From Vitis vinifera (lineage: Eukaryota; Streptophyta; Magnoliopsida; Vitales; Vitaceae): 64,000 nt of DNA. The notes under the pieces were generated by a model. That model was not told the DNA's origin. It saw only the letters and a program-made list of their open reading frames with translations, and did not search any database. Shown here piece after piece: positions 36,591 to 53,139 of the stretch. The stretch's first letter is position 1. Each line of letters opens with the position of its first letter. A program made the position numbers and the translations under genes. The stretch lies in contig NC_081819.1 of assembly GCF_030704535.1 (NCBI RefSeq), positions 19,130,001 to 19,194,000 of the forward strand. The letters are read 5' to 3'.

Positions 36591-37878
36591 GAAGAGTTAC
36601 CTGTCTTTTATGGTAATCAAACATGTTTTCTTACTCTTTTTTTTTTAATTAATTTTTTAAGAAAATAAAGAACTATTTTTTCAAAAGCAATGGCCAAATA
36701 AACTTTTGGTTCAATTCTAAAAAAAAAATTATTTTAAGACTTAATTATTTTAAAAATGACATTCTATTCCATAAATCAAATATGCAGGGTAGTTCCTTTT
36801 CGTTTATTTTTTATGAAGATATTATATGATACAAAGGTTTCGGAACATCTTATATATTTTTTAACTATTTAATATAAATACTTTAAAAAAAAATCCATGA
36901 AAACATTCCGGATATATTTTAAAAGTTAGGTTTTCAAAATAAATTGTCAAAAAAATACTTTTAGTACAAAAATTAGTCGTGTTTTTAAAATTAAAAACCT
37001 TATTTATAGAAATAATTGATTAGTATGGATGAGATAAATCTCGTATATGTAAATCTAACCTCTACAATTGTTTGCCTTAAAAGGTAACCTATCTTTGATA
37101 TAAATGTCCCTTGATATATTGATTATTTATATATGTGTTTTAAAATAAAATATTGTCTTTTAAGAAAAAACCTATGACATTTATGTCCAATTTTTAAAAA
37201 TTGAAGGGTTAGGATGTGTTCGACAACTGTTCTCGATAACAGTTTTTTATACTATAAAATGATTAAAAATGAAACACAAGATATAAAAATTATTTTAAAA
37301 ATATAAAAAACAAGATAAAAATATTTTAGGTTTCCTAACAGAATTTTGTTTTACAAAATATCAGCTAATAAATTTAAAAAACCGCTTTTTGAAAATAGTT
37401 ACCAAGTAAACCTTTAGATTTACAAAACGAGGATAATTATGTCCCTTTCAATCAAATAACCCTATTTTATATTCCAAAAAATAAAAATTATTAAAAAAAA
37501 ACCCCCTTAATTTAACTACCTCTTTGAGGCATTCAAATTCCACCATGAGAAGGGAGAAAGTCACAATTAGGAGACATCTTTTTTTGTTTTTTTTTAATGT
37601 ATAGAAACTTACATTAGACGGTTCCCACCTCACACTCACACAAAAATTCATTACTATAATTTAACATTAAATCTTGTTATGGTTTGAATACAAAACTAAA
37701 TGATGAAAGAAACCAGCTCCTATTTTGGAAAGCTTCCTCCACTCTATTGCTTTTCTCTTTACGCAATGCTACAAACATGCATGGCATAATTATAAAATGG
37801 CATGTGACAAAAAAGCCACCTATTTATTTATTTATTTTATTTATTTATTTATTATTATTAAATTGTTCACAACTTTGA

Positions 37879-37880
<2 letters not shown>

Positions 37881-37921
<41 letters not shown>
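37881..37921 (+). repeat. (CT)n(AT)n compound microsatellite
   Basis: CT dinucleotides at 37881-37910 run straight into TA dinucleotides to 37921. No gene nearby on either side within 1.7 kb. Confidence 0.9.
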
Positions 37922-38275
37922 TTTTTATTTGTAAATAATTAGACATGTCTGTAGTAATGAGTGGGTTGAAATGGAGTAAAGTTTGTGCTTTTTCTTTTAC
38001 CCTGTTCTTAATGATGGGGAAAACAAAGAATTAATTGAGAAATATTCTAATAGTAAGCAATCCCTGATTTGAAGGAGCACTGTGGAATCAAGCTTTGACA
38101 AATTGTTTATTAGTCATCACCAACTCTTATATGGTTTATATTCATTAATTATTGAATCCAAAATTGTGGTCAAACTCTACCAAACAAAATTTTAGCTACT
38201 TTGTATTTTTTCCTTTTAAAAAAAAAAAGTTAATTTATTATAAGAGTAAATATATTTTGCTATTGGAATTTTATC

Positions 38276-38795
38276 CATGGTTCGGTGACTGTTTTATAAA
38301 ATAGTTTTGAAAATAATTATTTCATATTTTATACAAACGCAAAGTATTTTTAATTTATTTTTATTATTTTTAAATATATTTTAAAAATAATTATATATGT
38401 ATATTTTATTTTTTATTGTTTTGTATGTTTATATAATTATTTTTAAAACAGTTATAGAAAAAATAAGTAAAAACCAAAAATGTTATTTGAAATTATATTA
38501 GGTTTGCTCATAACTGTTTTTAAAAACCAAAAACACAAAAAGCATTGTTTGATAATTAATTTTTATTTTTATTAAGAATATAAAATATAGTATTTTTAGA
38601 CAATATTTTTGAATTATTTTATATCGTTTTCACTTATTTTTTAAAAATAAATCATTAGATATAAATTTTTTTAAAACATATTTAAAAATATTAAAAATAA
38701 GTTAAAAATATTTTATATTTCTAAATAAACTTTACAAATATGATAGAATAACTTTCAAAAACTGTTTTCAAAAAATATTTTTTCAATTTTTTTTA
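38276..38795. mobile_element. Two family-1 MITE-like copies in inverted orientation, side by side
   Basis: 38276-38530 has the orientation of the 14075 copy (core gtatttttaatttatttttat); 38545-38795 has the opposite orientation (core aaaaatattaaaaataagtt). About fifteen bases separate them. Together they form a large imperfect inverted repeat about 500 bp upstream of the GSK3-like promoter. Confidence 0.5.
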
Positions 38796-39304
38796 AAAAC
38801 AAAAAATATAAAATATTTTTTATATTATTGAAATTTTAATATGAAAAAAAAGTGAAAAGTAAAGAGTATAAATTATAGTTTATTTTGTTTAATCATATAG
38901 AAGAAAATTGATTTTTATATTTTAAATAATATAAAACAAAATAGTGTAGCACATGGGAGAAAATTATTATTTTAATTTTTTAAATAATGGAAAATATTAT
39001 AAAAATAAGATATTTATTTTCAAATGTGAAAATATTTTAGTATAAGTATATGAATGGCATTTATTTTTAAATAAACAATTCCAAGAGGAAATTGAAAAAA
39101 AAAAATCAGAATATTCGTTTATACTCTCAATTGGCGTGCATATGTGACCAGAGGGAGGGGTATTATCGTAATAGCAGATAAAAAATCTTACCTAAAGTGC
39201 CGATGAAGGATGAACTTGAGCTGTCGAATTGGAAATGATGAAGAATCAACGGCGGAGAATGGGAGTTTGACTGAAGTACGAATGGGGTTGGAATGATTGG
39301 CTTT

Positions 39305-39310
39305 TATATA
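39305..39310 (+). promoter_or_regulatory. TATA box of the GSK3-like gene
   Basis: TATATA in the context cttttatatagact lies 322 bases before the start codon. It is followed by a GA-rich leader (39360-39600) typical of plant 5' UTRs, which suggests transcription starting near 39335. Confidence 0.55.
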
Positions 39311-39631
39311 GACTTTGACCGAAGGAGATTTGAAACGAGCACACAATTATAGCCTTTTTCTAGAGCGAGAAAATAGAGAGAGAAAGCGAAGGAAAATAGA
39401 GAGAGAGAGAGAGACGGGGGGTGAGGGAGGTTGTGTTTTTTATTACAAATTCCTTTTCTCTCCTTGGTGTTTGTTTCTGGGATTTTTTTGGTTTACTCTG
39501 TTAAGCGCGGAGGAGAGAGAAAAATTTCTCTCTTTTTCTCTCTCTCTTTTTTCCTTAGACGTGGAGAGAGAAAAGCAGAGGGAGAAGAAGGAGAAAGGGA
39601 TTAGGGTTTTCGTTGTTGGAACTTGGAAACG

Positions 39632-45096
<5,465 letters not shown>

Positions 45097-46702
45097 GTTA
45101 ATGAGCATGCACTGGTTTCATCTGTAGGCAATACGAATGGGTTTTTGGATATGCTTAGTTGTCCCACGAGCCATGCTACCTTTGGCCTTCACAGAATAGT
45201 CACAGGAAATATGCGGCCTAAGAGAGAGTGTTTGGGGGCTGGCGGGGTTATCTTTTTGAGGCGGGCATTTACGATGGATTTGCAGGTGGACTTATGAGGT
45301 GCATAGGATTGAGATTTGAGATTCCCTACCATTACATAATATACAGTATATGTTTACAATGTGCTATTTTGTTGTATGCCTGTGTTCTGATAGATGAGCT
45401 GCCACATAATATGTTACCATCTTTGTAGTCATAGGGTTTATGGCCATTTGAATGTGCTTATGATGGAGGCTAAGGAAAATCATAAAAACCCAGCTGAATT
45501 AGGATATTCTTAAGTCTATACCGTTTCTCGTTCGCTGTTGGTGTTAATGAGAAAATTCAAGTTTTCAAGGAACTTATGTGGTCCCAATTTTGGTTTCTGA
45601 GTTTCAATACATGCAGCCCCGTTTGTTTTCCTTTTTCCTGTGAATGGCCGAAAAGGTGCTGTTTGAGGTTGTGGTATTGTATAGAATGTAAATTGCAGAA
45701 GGATATTTTGCTTGCCTTCTCAACCAAAAGCAACATCATCACACAAGCCGTTATAAGATTAAACATTGGAACCAGATCTTTCAAATAGTTTCATGTTCAA
45801 TTTGCCCATTGTAAATTATCTCATCGTCATCTCATATTAGCTTCCGCATCATGGTGAAACAATTCCCAATTTGGACTCGGAATGTTAGCATTTTCCGGGT
45901 CGTCAAAGGCAGAATCAGTGAATGATGATGAGAATTTGAACGATCAGCTACCCAACTCTGTCCAGATCAGCCTTTGGTTCAATCTGGAGAATATTGGTCC
46001 AATGATACATTGTATCTTTGAACGTGTGGATGGAGATCGCCTCAAATGGGAAGACAACAACGGTCTTTCTTGGTGTTCTGCACAGCAAGGTCCAAAGTCA
46101 AAAGTCAAATATAGACTTTCAAAGTGAAAAAATTTGTGTTAGAAAGTCCACAAAACTACAAACTTTGAAAAAATTTGTGATTAAAAAGTCCACAAAACTA
46201 CCTAAATCCTTTGTAATGTACTCGTTCGTAGGATGAACGTGGGAAATGGGATTGGTGAATATGACTGATCACACAGCATGGTCAACGCTGTACAACAAAC
46301 ATAAACAATCTAAGCCGAACGTTAAAACTTACATTGCAAACACTTTTCAGTCCTGCATATTGTGGGATTCAGGCATGTTTGCATTTGGGTTCCAGCCATG
46401 TCCACCTTCACCTGTGATAAATGTCTCAAGTTTTCTCCCAGGAAAAAATAAGGGTATCGCTTCTGTAGGTGTTGAACTTTAATCTTGACTGTTAAAATGC
46501 ACAATAAAATTTAGGTCATCAGATGATAATACAAATAATTGAGACCAAATACAAAAAAGGGGCCCAGGGATGAAGCAATGATACCAAACTTGGTTTTCAT
46601 ACAAGGTGCAACTCCTCGTCAGAATCAGCTCAGAGAAGTAGGCTCAAATTCAATGACCCTTGTAGGAAAAGTAGGGGAGAGACGGGGAAGAAGATGAAGC
46701 TT
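45097..46702. other. Convergent intergenic region between kinase and PPR genes
   Basis: The first few hundred bases are probably kinase 3' UTR. Frames at 45882-46127 (81 codons) and 46246-46482 (78 codons) are open but resemble nothing I recognise. A 41-base-period duplication lies at 46126-46201: gaaaaaatttgtg... aaagtccacaaaactac occurs twice. The PPR gene on the minus strand ends at 46703, so its 3' UTR falls in the right part. Confidence 0.5.
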
Positions 46703-49147
46703 CTACCAATAATCGCTGCAAGAGCATGCTCCTTCTCTGAAATGATGAAAACAATTTGAATCTCTCAAAATAACATGCCGGTGGAAAACTCCTGATACAT
46801 ATTTCATAGCAGTATGACAATCTCCACAGATGCGGAGATTCTTGAAAATCCGGATTGGTGCCCCAGGTGGCATGGTGAGGAGCCCAAAAGCAACGGCCAG
46901 CTTCTCACTGTGATATGCAAGACCCAGCTCCTTACCCTCTTCATCCATGTCATGAAGAGCAAAATTCATGTCTGGAACATATCCAGCTTCCTTGATTAAT
47001 ATCATGATCTCATCAACCTTTGAATAAATCTCAGCAGTTCTTGGATGGCTTCTATCTTCAGACATAAATCTATGCACTTTGCTGCTCATCTCAATCCAGC
47101 TGCACCCGGGTTCCTTGCTTACTCCCCTTAGTTTCATCAATCTTCGGGTTTTCGCAGCCTCTTCCCATTTACCAGCAGCAGAATAGAGGTTAGATAGCAG
47201 AACATAGGGCACTGCATTCTTGGGTTCCAATTCAAAGAGGTTGTTTGCAGCTCTCTCCCCCAGTTCTACGTTCCCATGTACTCTACATGCAGCAAGCAGT
47301 GCCTTCCACACAGTTGCATCTGGCTGCACAGCCATCTGATTCAGCAGTTCCTTGGCCTCCATGAGTTTTCCTGAGCGGCCTAGAAGGTCAATCATGCAGG
47401 CATAGTGTTCAGGACCAGGTTTTATCCCATAAACCTCCTCCATTGATTGAAAGTAGCTGCGACCATGTTCCACAAGACCTGCATGGCTGCAAGCAAATAA
47501 TAATCCAATGAAAGTAATGAAGTCGGGTTTTACACCGCTTGCTATCATATCGTTGTAAAAGTTGAGAGACTCCCTTCCTCTTCCATTCTGTGCATAACCA
47601 ACTATTAGAGCTGTCCAAGTAATCACATCCTGAATTTCCATTGAATCAAAGACTTTGTTAGCATCTTCAATACACCCACATTTTGCATACATGGATACAA
47701 GGGAATTGTCTACTGATAAGGATGATCCAAGGCCAGATTTAAGAAAGTTGGCATGGACTTGTTTACCAAATTCCAAAACTGTAAGTTCTGCACAGGCACT
47801 CAAAACAGCAGCAATGACAATTTGATCTGGATGAATCCCCATGATTCTCATCTCACAGAACAATCTAAGAGCTTCTTCATAAGACCCGTTATGCACACAG
47901 CCTGTTACCAGGGAGGTCCATGAGATCACATCCTTGTCTGTCATTTTTTCAAAGACATCAAATGCATAATCAAAGTATCCCCGTTTAGCATACATGTCAA
48001 CAAGAGCATTGTTCACTAACTTGTAAGCTTCAAACCCAGTTTTGACAATCAAAGAATGCACAGACATTGCATTTCTCATATCCATCACAAAAGAAAAGCA
48101 GTTTAGAACAGATGGGTAGGTGAACTCATCTATTTTCATATGTCTCAAGTGCATTATTCTAAACAAGGACAAAGCTTCCTCCCCAAGCCCCTGCCTTACA
48201 CACCCAACTATCATGGAATTCCAAGAAACCGGATCATCTACCTCCATAGTCTCCAACATCCTTCTTGCATTACTCAAATCCCCACATTTTGAATACATGT
48301 CCACCAATGCACTTCCAACAAACACATTAGCCCCAAAACCGCTGCGAACTATGCAGCCATGCACCTGTGCCCCAAAACCACAGGCTGAAATCGACCCACA
48401 AGCTGTCAATATGCTTGGAAAGGTGAACTGATTGCACTCAATCCCCTCTCCTCTCATGTCTCTAAAACACTCAATTGCTTTATGCCCATCACCATTCTGA
48501 GAGTACCCAGTAACCATGGCAGTCCACAGAACATGATTCCTCTTATCAGGGGCCAATTCAAAGAGATACTCAGCCTCCAAAATGCACTTACACTTAGCAT
48601 ACATGTCAACAAGACCAGTGACAACAAAAGCATTCGAATCAAACTGGGTCTTTATAGCGTGGGCATGAATCTGTTTCCCTTTCTCAAGCAAAACATACAT
48701 TGAACAAACTCTAAGAACACTGCCCCAAGTGAACTGGTTAGGCCTTTCTCCCTCATACTGCATTTCCCAAAACAATTCAAGTGCTTCTACATCACACCCA
48801 TATCGACAATACCCAGAAATGAGGGAAGACCAAGTGATACAACTCCTAATTGGGGTCTCATAAAAAAGTTTTCTCGCCTCATTTAATCTTCCTGAGTTGG
48901 CATAAGCACCAATCATTGTGTTCCAAGAACACTCATCCCTGTCAGGCATTACATCGAACAGTTTACGGGCATCGTCAACTCGACCACATTTCGACAAATT
49001 ACTCAGTACCCAATTCGAATCAGAACTAGAATGAACAGTTCCGCACGAATTCACAAATCTACGTATATGATGATTCAATTCTGTATGCTCAAGTTGATGA
49101 CATACTTTACGAGAAAAAGTGTAAATTCCTAAATTTAATCTGTACAT
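46703..49147 (-). CDS. DYW-class pentatricopeptide repeat RNA-editing protein
   Basis: Single-exon gene, 814 aa, as is usual for plant PLS-type PPRs. A short N-terminus (MYRLNLGIYTFSRKV..) is basic and could be an organelle transit peptide. PLS-type PPR motifs fill about residues 45-640, with recurrent VDMYAKCG, D-VSW-SMI-G and G-KQVHA signatures. The E/E+ region and PG box (EPGCSWIEMSSKVHRF) lead into the DYW domain. This carries the cytidine-deaminase-like HSE (H746, E748), zinc ligands CGDCH (C774, C777) and the terminal tripeptide DYW. Such proteins bind one or a few sites in mitochondrial or plastid RNA and convert C to U. The target cannot be read confidently here. No frame damage seen. 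The nearest Arabidopsis orthologue is not assigned. Confidence 0.95.
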   Translation of the reverse strand: MYRLNLGIYTFSRKVCHQLEHTELNHHIRRFVNSCGTVHSSSDSNWVLSNLSKCGRVDDARKLFDVMPDRDECSWNTMIGAYANSGRLNEARKLFYETPIRSCITWSSLISGYCRYGCDVEALELFWEMQYEGERPNQFTWGSVLRVCSMYVLLEKGKQIHAHAIKTQFDSNAFVVTGLVDMYAKCKCILEAEYLFELAPDKRNHVLWTAMVTGYSQNGDGHKAIECFRDMRGEGIECNQFTFPSILTACGSISACGFGAQVHGCIVRSGFGANVFVGSALVDMYSKCGDLSNARRMLETMEVDDPVSWNSMIVGCVRQGLGEEALSLFRIMHLRHMKIDEFTYPSVLNCFSFVMDMRNAMSVHSLIVKTGFEAYKLVNNALVDMYAKRGYFDYAFDVFEKMTDKDVISWTSLVTGCVHNGSYEEALRLFCEMRIMGIHPDQIVIAAVLSACAELTVLEFGKQVHANFLKSGLGSSLSVDNSLVSMYAKCGCIEDANKVFDSMEIQDVITWTALIVGYAQNGRGRESLNFYNDMIASGVKPDFITFIGLLFACSHAGLVEHGRSYFQSMEEVYGIKPGPEHYACMIDLLGRSGKLMEAKELLNQMAVQPDATVWKALLAACRVHGNVELGERAANNLFELEPKNAVPYVLLSNLYSAAGKWEEAAKTRRLMKLRGVSKEPGCSWIEMSSKVHRFMSEDRSHPRTAEIYSKVDEIMILIKEAGYVPDMNFALHDMDEEGKELGLAYHSEKLAVAFGLLTMPPGAPIRIFKNLRICGDCHTAMKYVSGVFHRHVILRDSNCFHHFREGACSCSDYW

Positions 49148-51019
49148 ACCCTCTTTCCTTTTTGCTGCTTTCTTGCATAAAAGTTTGATGAGATCATGTA
49201 GTTATTGGAGTTTAAAGAGCATGAAACTAATTCATGGCTTCTTCGGTTCCGTTACAGTTTGAATTGAACACCTGAGCCAAAACCCTCTTCTTCTTCTTCT
49301 TCATCTTTTTTTTTTTCCTATTAATATATTTAAAAAATAATTTAAGATAATTAATAAGTTTTTTTTTTTAAAAAAAAAATTATTCAAGAAACCCTCAAAC
49401 CAAATCAAATTAATAAAAAGAAAACAAAATGACAACATTTTTCATATGAACAAATGAAATCATAAAGTTGAACATAAATTCTATTTTTATAGGGATAATC
49501 TTAATATTAAATAAATTTATTAATTTTTTATTTATAAAAAAGGGTTATATTAAATAGACAATCTAAATCTTCGGGTTAAATTCACTTAAAGCAAAGTATC
49601 CTATTAAATCTTTTTAACATAAATAGAATCTATTATTAAGTCTAAAAATCAATTTTTAATATAATGAAAATTTAGTACGACGAAACACTGAGAAGTATGA
49701 TTTCAATCAATAACACATGATCTTGGATTTGAATCTTATTGCTAATAATATCTTAAGTTTATCTAATATTAATTATTATAAAAATATTAACACTCCGATA
49801 ATTATGTCCCATGGAGAATCCGACTTAGTCAATTTTGAATTCTTGGAGGGATGCAAGTGGAATATGTTGAATTGAATGCAAGGCTATAAATGAGGTGATC
49901 ACATGATTCACAACAAATAATATCAAATGAGCAAACAACAAAAAATTGAAATATAACGCTTTTGTTTTTTTCCCCATAATGTTTCATTTAAAAAAAAGGA
50001 CAAAAACCAATAACAAATGTATTTTTAAATTAACCTTTTTCTATAAAATCATTATTTCAAACTTTCAAAATTTTACAAAATATTTTCACATGCCTTATTA
50101 ATCTAATATTAATTATGTTTAAATAATAAAATATTATTTTAAAAAAAATAAAAGAAATTGGGTACAAATTCTACACGTGGCGTGTTGTGATTGGCCTCAC
50201 ATTTTAGAGAATTTATTTAATTGATAATGTAAATTCACTAATTAAAATTAAAATTATAGAGAATATATTTTTAACAAATTTTAAGATTATAATTTAGAAA
50301 TATATAGGCGGGAATTTAGCCGCGTAGAGAGTTTAGGACAAGTGTCTTTCTGAAGGAGCGAGTACGTGGGTACGCGTACGTCAATCATTTGGCTCCTTTC
50401 TTTTGCATCACATCTCCACACCCGAACAAATGACGCTGTTCACTAATGCCTTTTAGTTTGATTTAATCCCATTCGCGAGTGTATTAAAAAGTTAAAATAC
50501 TCGCTCACCCACAGTGTTTTTTCACCAAAGCAAATGATTACTATGATTTTGCGTGACAATTAATCAATCAATCTAAATTGATTAAAAGCACGATTTATAA
50601 TTTTCTAAAATGGAAGAAAACTGCCAAATTTTAAATGATAAGTTATCGAATAATGTTTTCTCTTATATTTATCAATAATTAATCAGGGAAAAACATTTTT
50701 CGAATTTTTTTTTATTTTTTTAAATTTGTTTGTACATGTTTTATGTCAACATGTGGGTTTTCCTTTTTTTTTAAAAAAAATAAAAATAATATATCCTAAA
50801 CATTACATTCTTTGAAATTAAAATATAATTATTTAGTGATCATTTAAATACATTTTTTTTCTTAATTTTCTAAATAAAAAAATTTCCATAAGAAATAAAA
50901 CATATTATAGAAAAAAAAAGTATAAATTACTTTAAAAATTTTAATTTTTAAATAGTAAAAATATTTTGATTCTTACGTCTTATAATGTTTCTATTTGAAA
51001 TGTTTGTAAAATCTGCCTG

Positions 51020-51425
51020 ATAATGATTCTAGAAACCGTTTTTAGTTAAAAAGTGTTTTTTTAAAGAAAAATAGTTGTTTGCAAATTTTGGAAAACTACT
51101 TAAAGTATTTTTTTTATTTAAATAATTGGTAGATAATTATTTTAAAAACACTTTTAAATAAAATATTTTCACTAAAATTACTTTAAATATAAATATTATC
51201 AAACATTTTCTTAATGGAAGTGTTTTCTTTCAAAATATTTTTAAGATAATCACCTGTCAAATGTTTTTTTTTTAATAAATATTATAAGTAATTTTCAATG
51301 GTATAAACAAACAATTGTTTTAAATAATGTTATAATATTTAAAAGTGTTTCTTAAATTTTATCAAACATCTATTTTTATTTTTCAAAAACACTTTTAAAA
51401 TACTTTATAAAATCACCGTCAAATT
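51020..51425. mobile_element. AT-rich MITE-like element, family 2, copy 2
   Basis: Shares ordered blocks with 15765-16025 (see that entry). The left end (ctgataatgattctagaaa) and reverse-complemented right end (tttgacggtgattttataaa) form weak inverted ends. Confidence 0.5.
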
Positions 51426-51449
51426 AAAAAAAAACCTGGCAAAAGTAAT

Positions 51450-51785
51450 GAATAGTGTGGATCCACTAAAAATCAATAAGTATTTTTTTACCCATTAATC
51501 ATTGTTTGCCTATCATGGGTTAGCCATCCATTATTGTTTTGACATTATTTCAGGTTACCATTTTTTAGCATCAATTATTCTTTTGTCATCAATCCATTAA
51601 TTTCTTTAAGATCAATTGCCTTTTTTTTTTTTTTTTTTTTTTGCCATTAATCATTATTTTACCATGAATCCATTTCTAAATTTTTAGTAATCGATGAATG
51701 TTTTGTCATCAATCAATTAGTATTTTTTTGGTCACCAATCATTGTTTTGTCATCATCAATCTCTGTTTTTAACCATTAAGGAGTC
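51450..51785. repeat. Degenerate short tandem repeat of atcattgttttgtcatca type
   Basis: Words such as attaatcattgttt, atcaattattcttttgtcat, attaatcattattttacca, aatgttttgtcatcaatca and aatcattgttttgtcatca recur through 336 bases with irregular spacing of roughly 25-35 bases. A run of 22 T (51621-51642) interrupts it. Confidence 0.65.
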
Positions 51786-52904
51786 TGAATTAAATCAAAT
51801 GCCACTCATCCATATAAATATCAATCTAAATTTAGTTTTGTCGTATTTTTCTTAGCTTTGGATTAGAAATTTTTTGTATATATTGATATCTATAAAAATA
51901 ACATCATTACAAATCATATTAATAATATAAATAAAATAAGTTAATAAGTTAATAAGAATAAGTTATCTGATTAAAACAGTTAATTGAAAACCCTGAAAAT
52001 TTAGGACATGTCCTCTAAAATAAAAAATAAAAAATAAAACAAGGTTTATAACAAAAAACTGTTTTTCTTTTTTTATTTTAAAAAATAAGAAACATTTTAT
52101 TTTTGGATAATATATTTTAGTTTTTTTTCTAATTATTGTTTCATAAAATGATTTTATATTAAAATAAAGTATTAGATATAAAATTTATTTTAAAAATATA
52201 TTAATTTTTTTTTTTAGAATTGTTTTCAAAAACCGTTAGAAAGTGGAGTTTTAATTTTTAATTTTTGTCTTATTTTAACAAAAAAATAAAAATAAATTAT
52301 ATGTAAATAATTGAAATGAGAAACGAAATTTATGTTAATTTAGTGTAATTTTAGTTTTATTTATTATAGATAGTTGATTGAAATGACATTGAATTAAAAT
52401 ATTAAAGATATTAAAAATGAGAAGATGGGATGACTTGAAGATGAAGGGGATTTTTTCATTTGACGTGAACTTGGTAAGATTTATCTTAATTTGTTAGCTA
52501 GTTGGTGTTAAATTATTATTAATTCCAAAAATAATAATAATAAATTAATAACACATCAAATTACTTGATATTCAAGAGTCCTAGTTAGTGTTGGTCAATA
52601 CGATGACAATTCTAATTTTCCATTTTTATTTAAATTTTGGGGTTTTTTAAAAAGGGGATTTAAGTTAAATTTTTTTTGTGAAAATCCTCAAAAATTAATT
52701 GATATATAATTTTCAAAATTAATTTGATAAATTAAGATTTTAAAAGTTGAAGCCATCAAATTCTTTAGTGACATTTAATTTTATCACTCAATCTTTAGAC
52801 TTGGGGTTTGGTTTTTGAGTTATGACTTAAAGGCTTTAAGTTACTTTTTTATTATAAAGTTTTCTTATTCCCACACGTAATCTCTGGAATGCGAGTACCA
52901 TATT

Positions 52905-52910
52905 TATATA
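52905..52910 (+). promoter_or_regulatory. TATA box of the RING gene
   Basis: TATATA in catatttatatacacgc, 235 bases before the start codon, at the point where AT-rich spacer changes to a GC-richer leader. Transcription would begin near 52935. Confidence 0.55.
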
Positions 52911-53139
52911 CACGCTCGACTCTGTGTGCGTACGTTTTTCCAACAACGGTGCTTCAATCCAGAAACGCCGAACTTACTCGCTATATCAGTTTCGTCATCT
53001 TCGACGATCACACCGTAGAGCGAGTAATCGTCTGAGTTCAGACACACGAAAAATTCGTCCACTACCTCTCGAAGCCTTCCGATTTTAGGGTTTTCAGATG
53101 GACAGAACCGTCGCTTGACTTCACAACGATCGTGCACAA

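Larger units (their letters stand above)
49148..52890. other. AT-rich intergenic region, PPR to RING gene
   Basis: No supported gene. 49148-49320 is upstream of the PPR start and carries a (TTC)n tract near 49289. 50280-50480 is a GC-richer patch with several acgtgg/tacgtgggtacgcgtacg words (G-box-like). 51020-51425 and 51450-51785 are repeats given separately; 52030-52235 looks like a diverged family-1 MITE. Remaining sequence is featureless AT. Confidence 0.5.

Noticed and set aside
45882-46482. Two open frames (81 and 78 codons) between kinase and PPR genes
   Set aside because: They are in separate segments, resemble nothing I know and have no clear splice sites; kept only as part of the intergenic note.
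52904-53137. 77-codon minus-strand frame just upstream of the RING gene
   Set aside because: Overlaps the TATA box and leader of the RING gene and has no recognisable domain.
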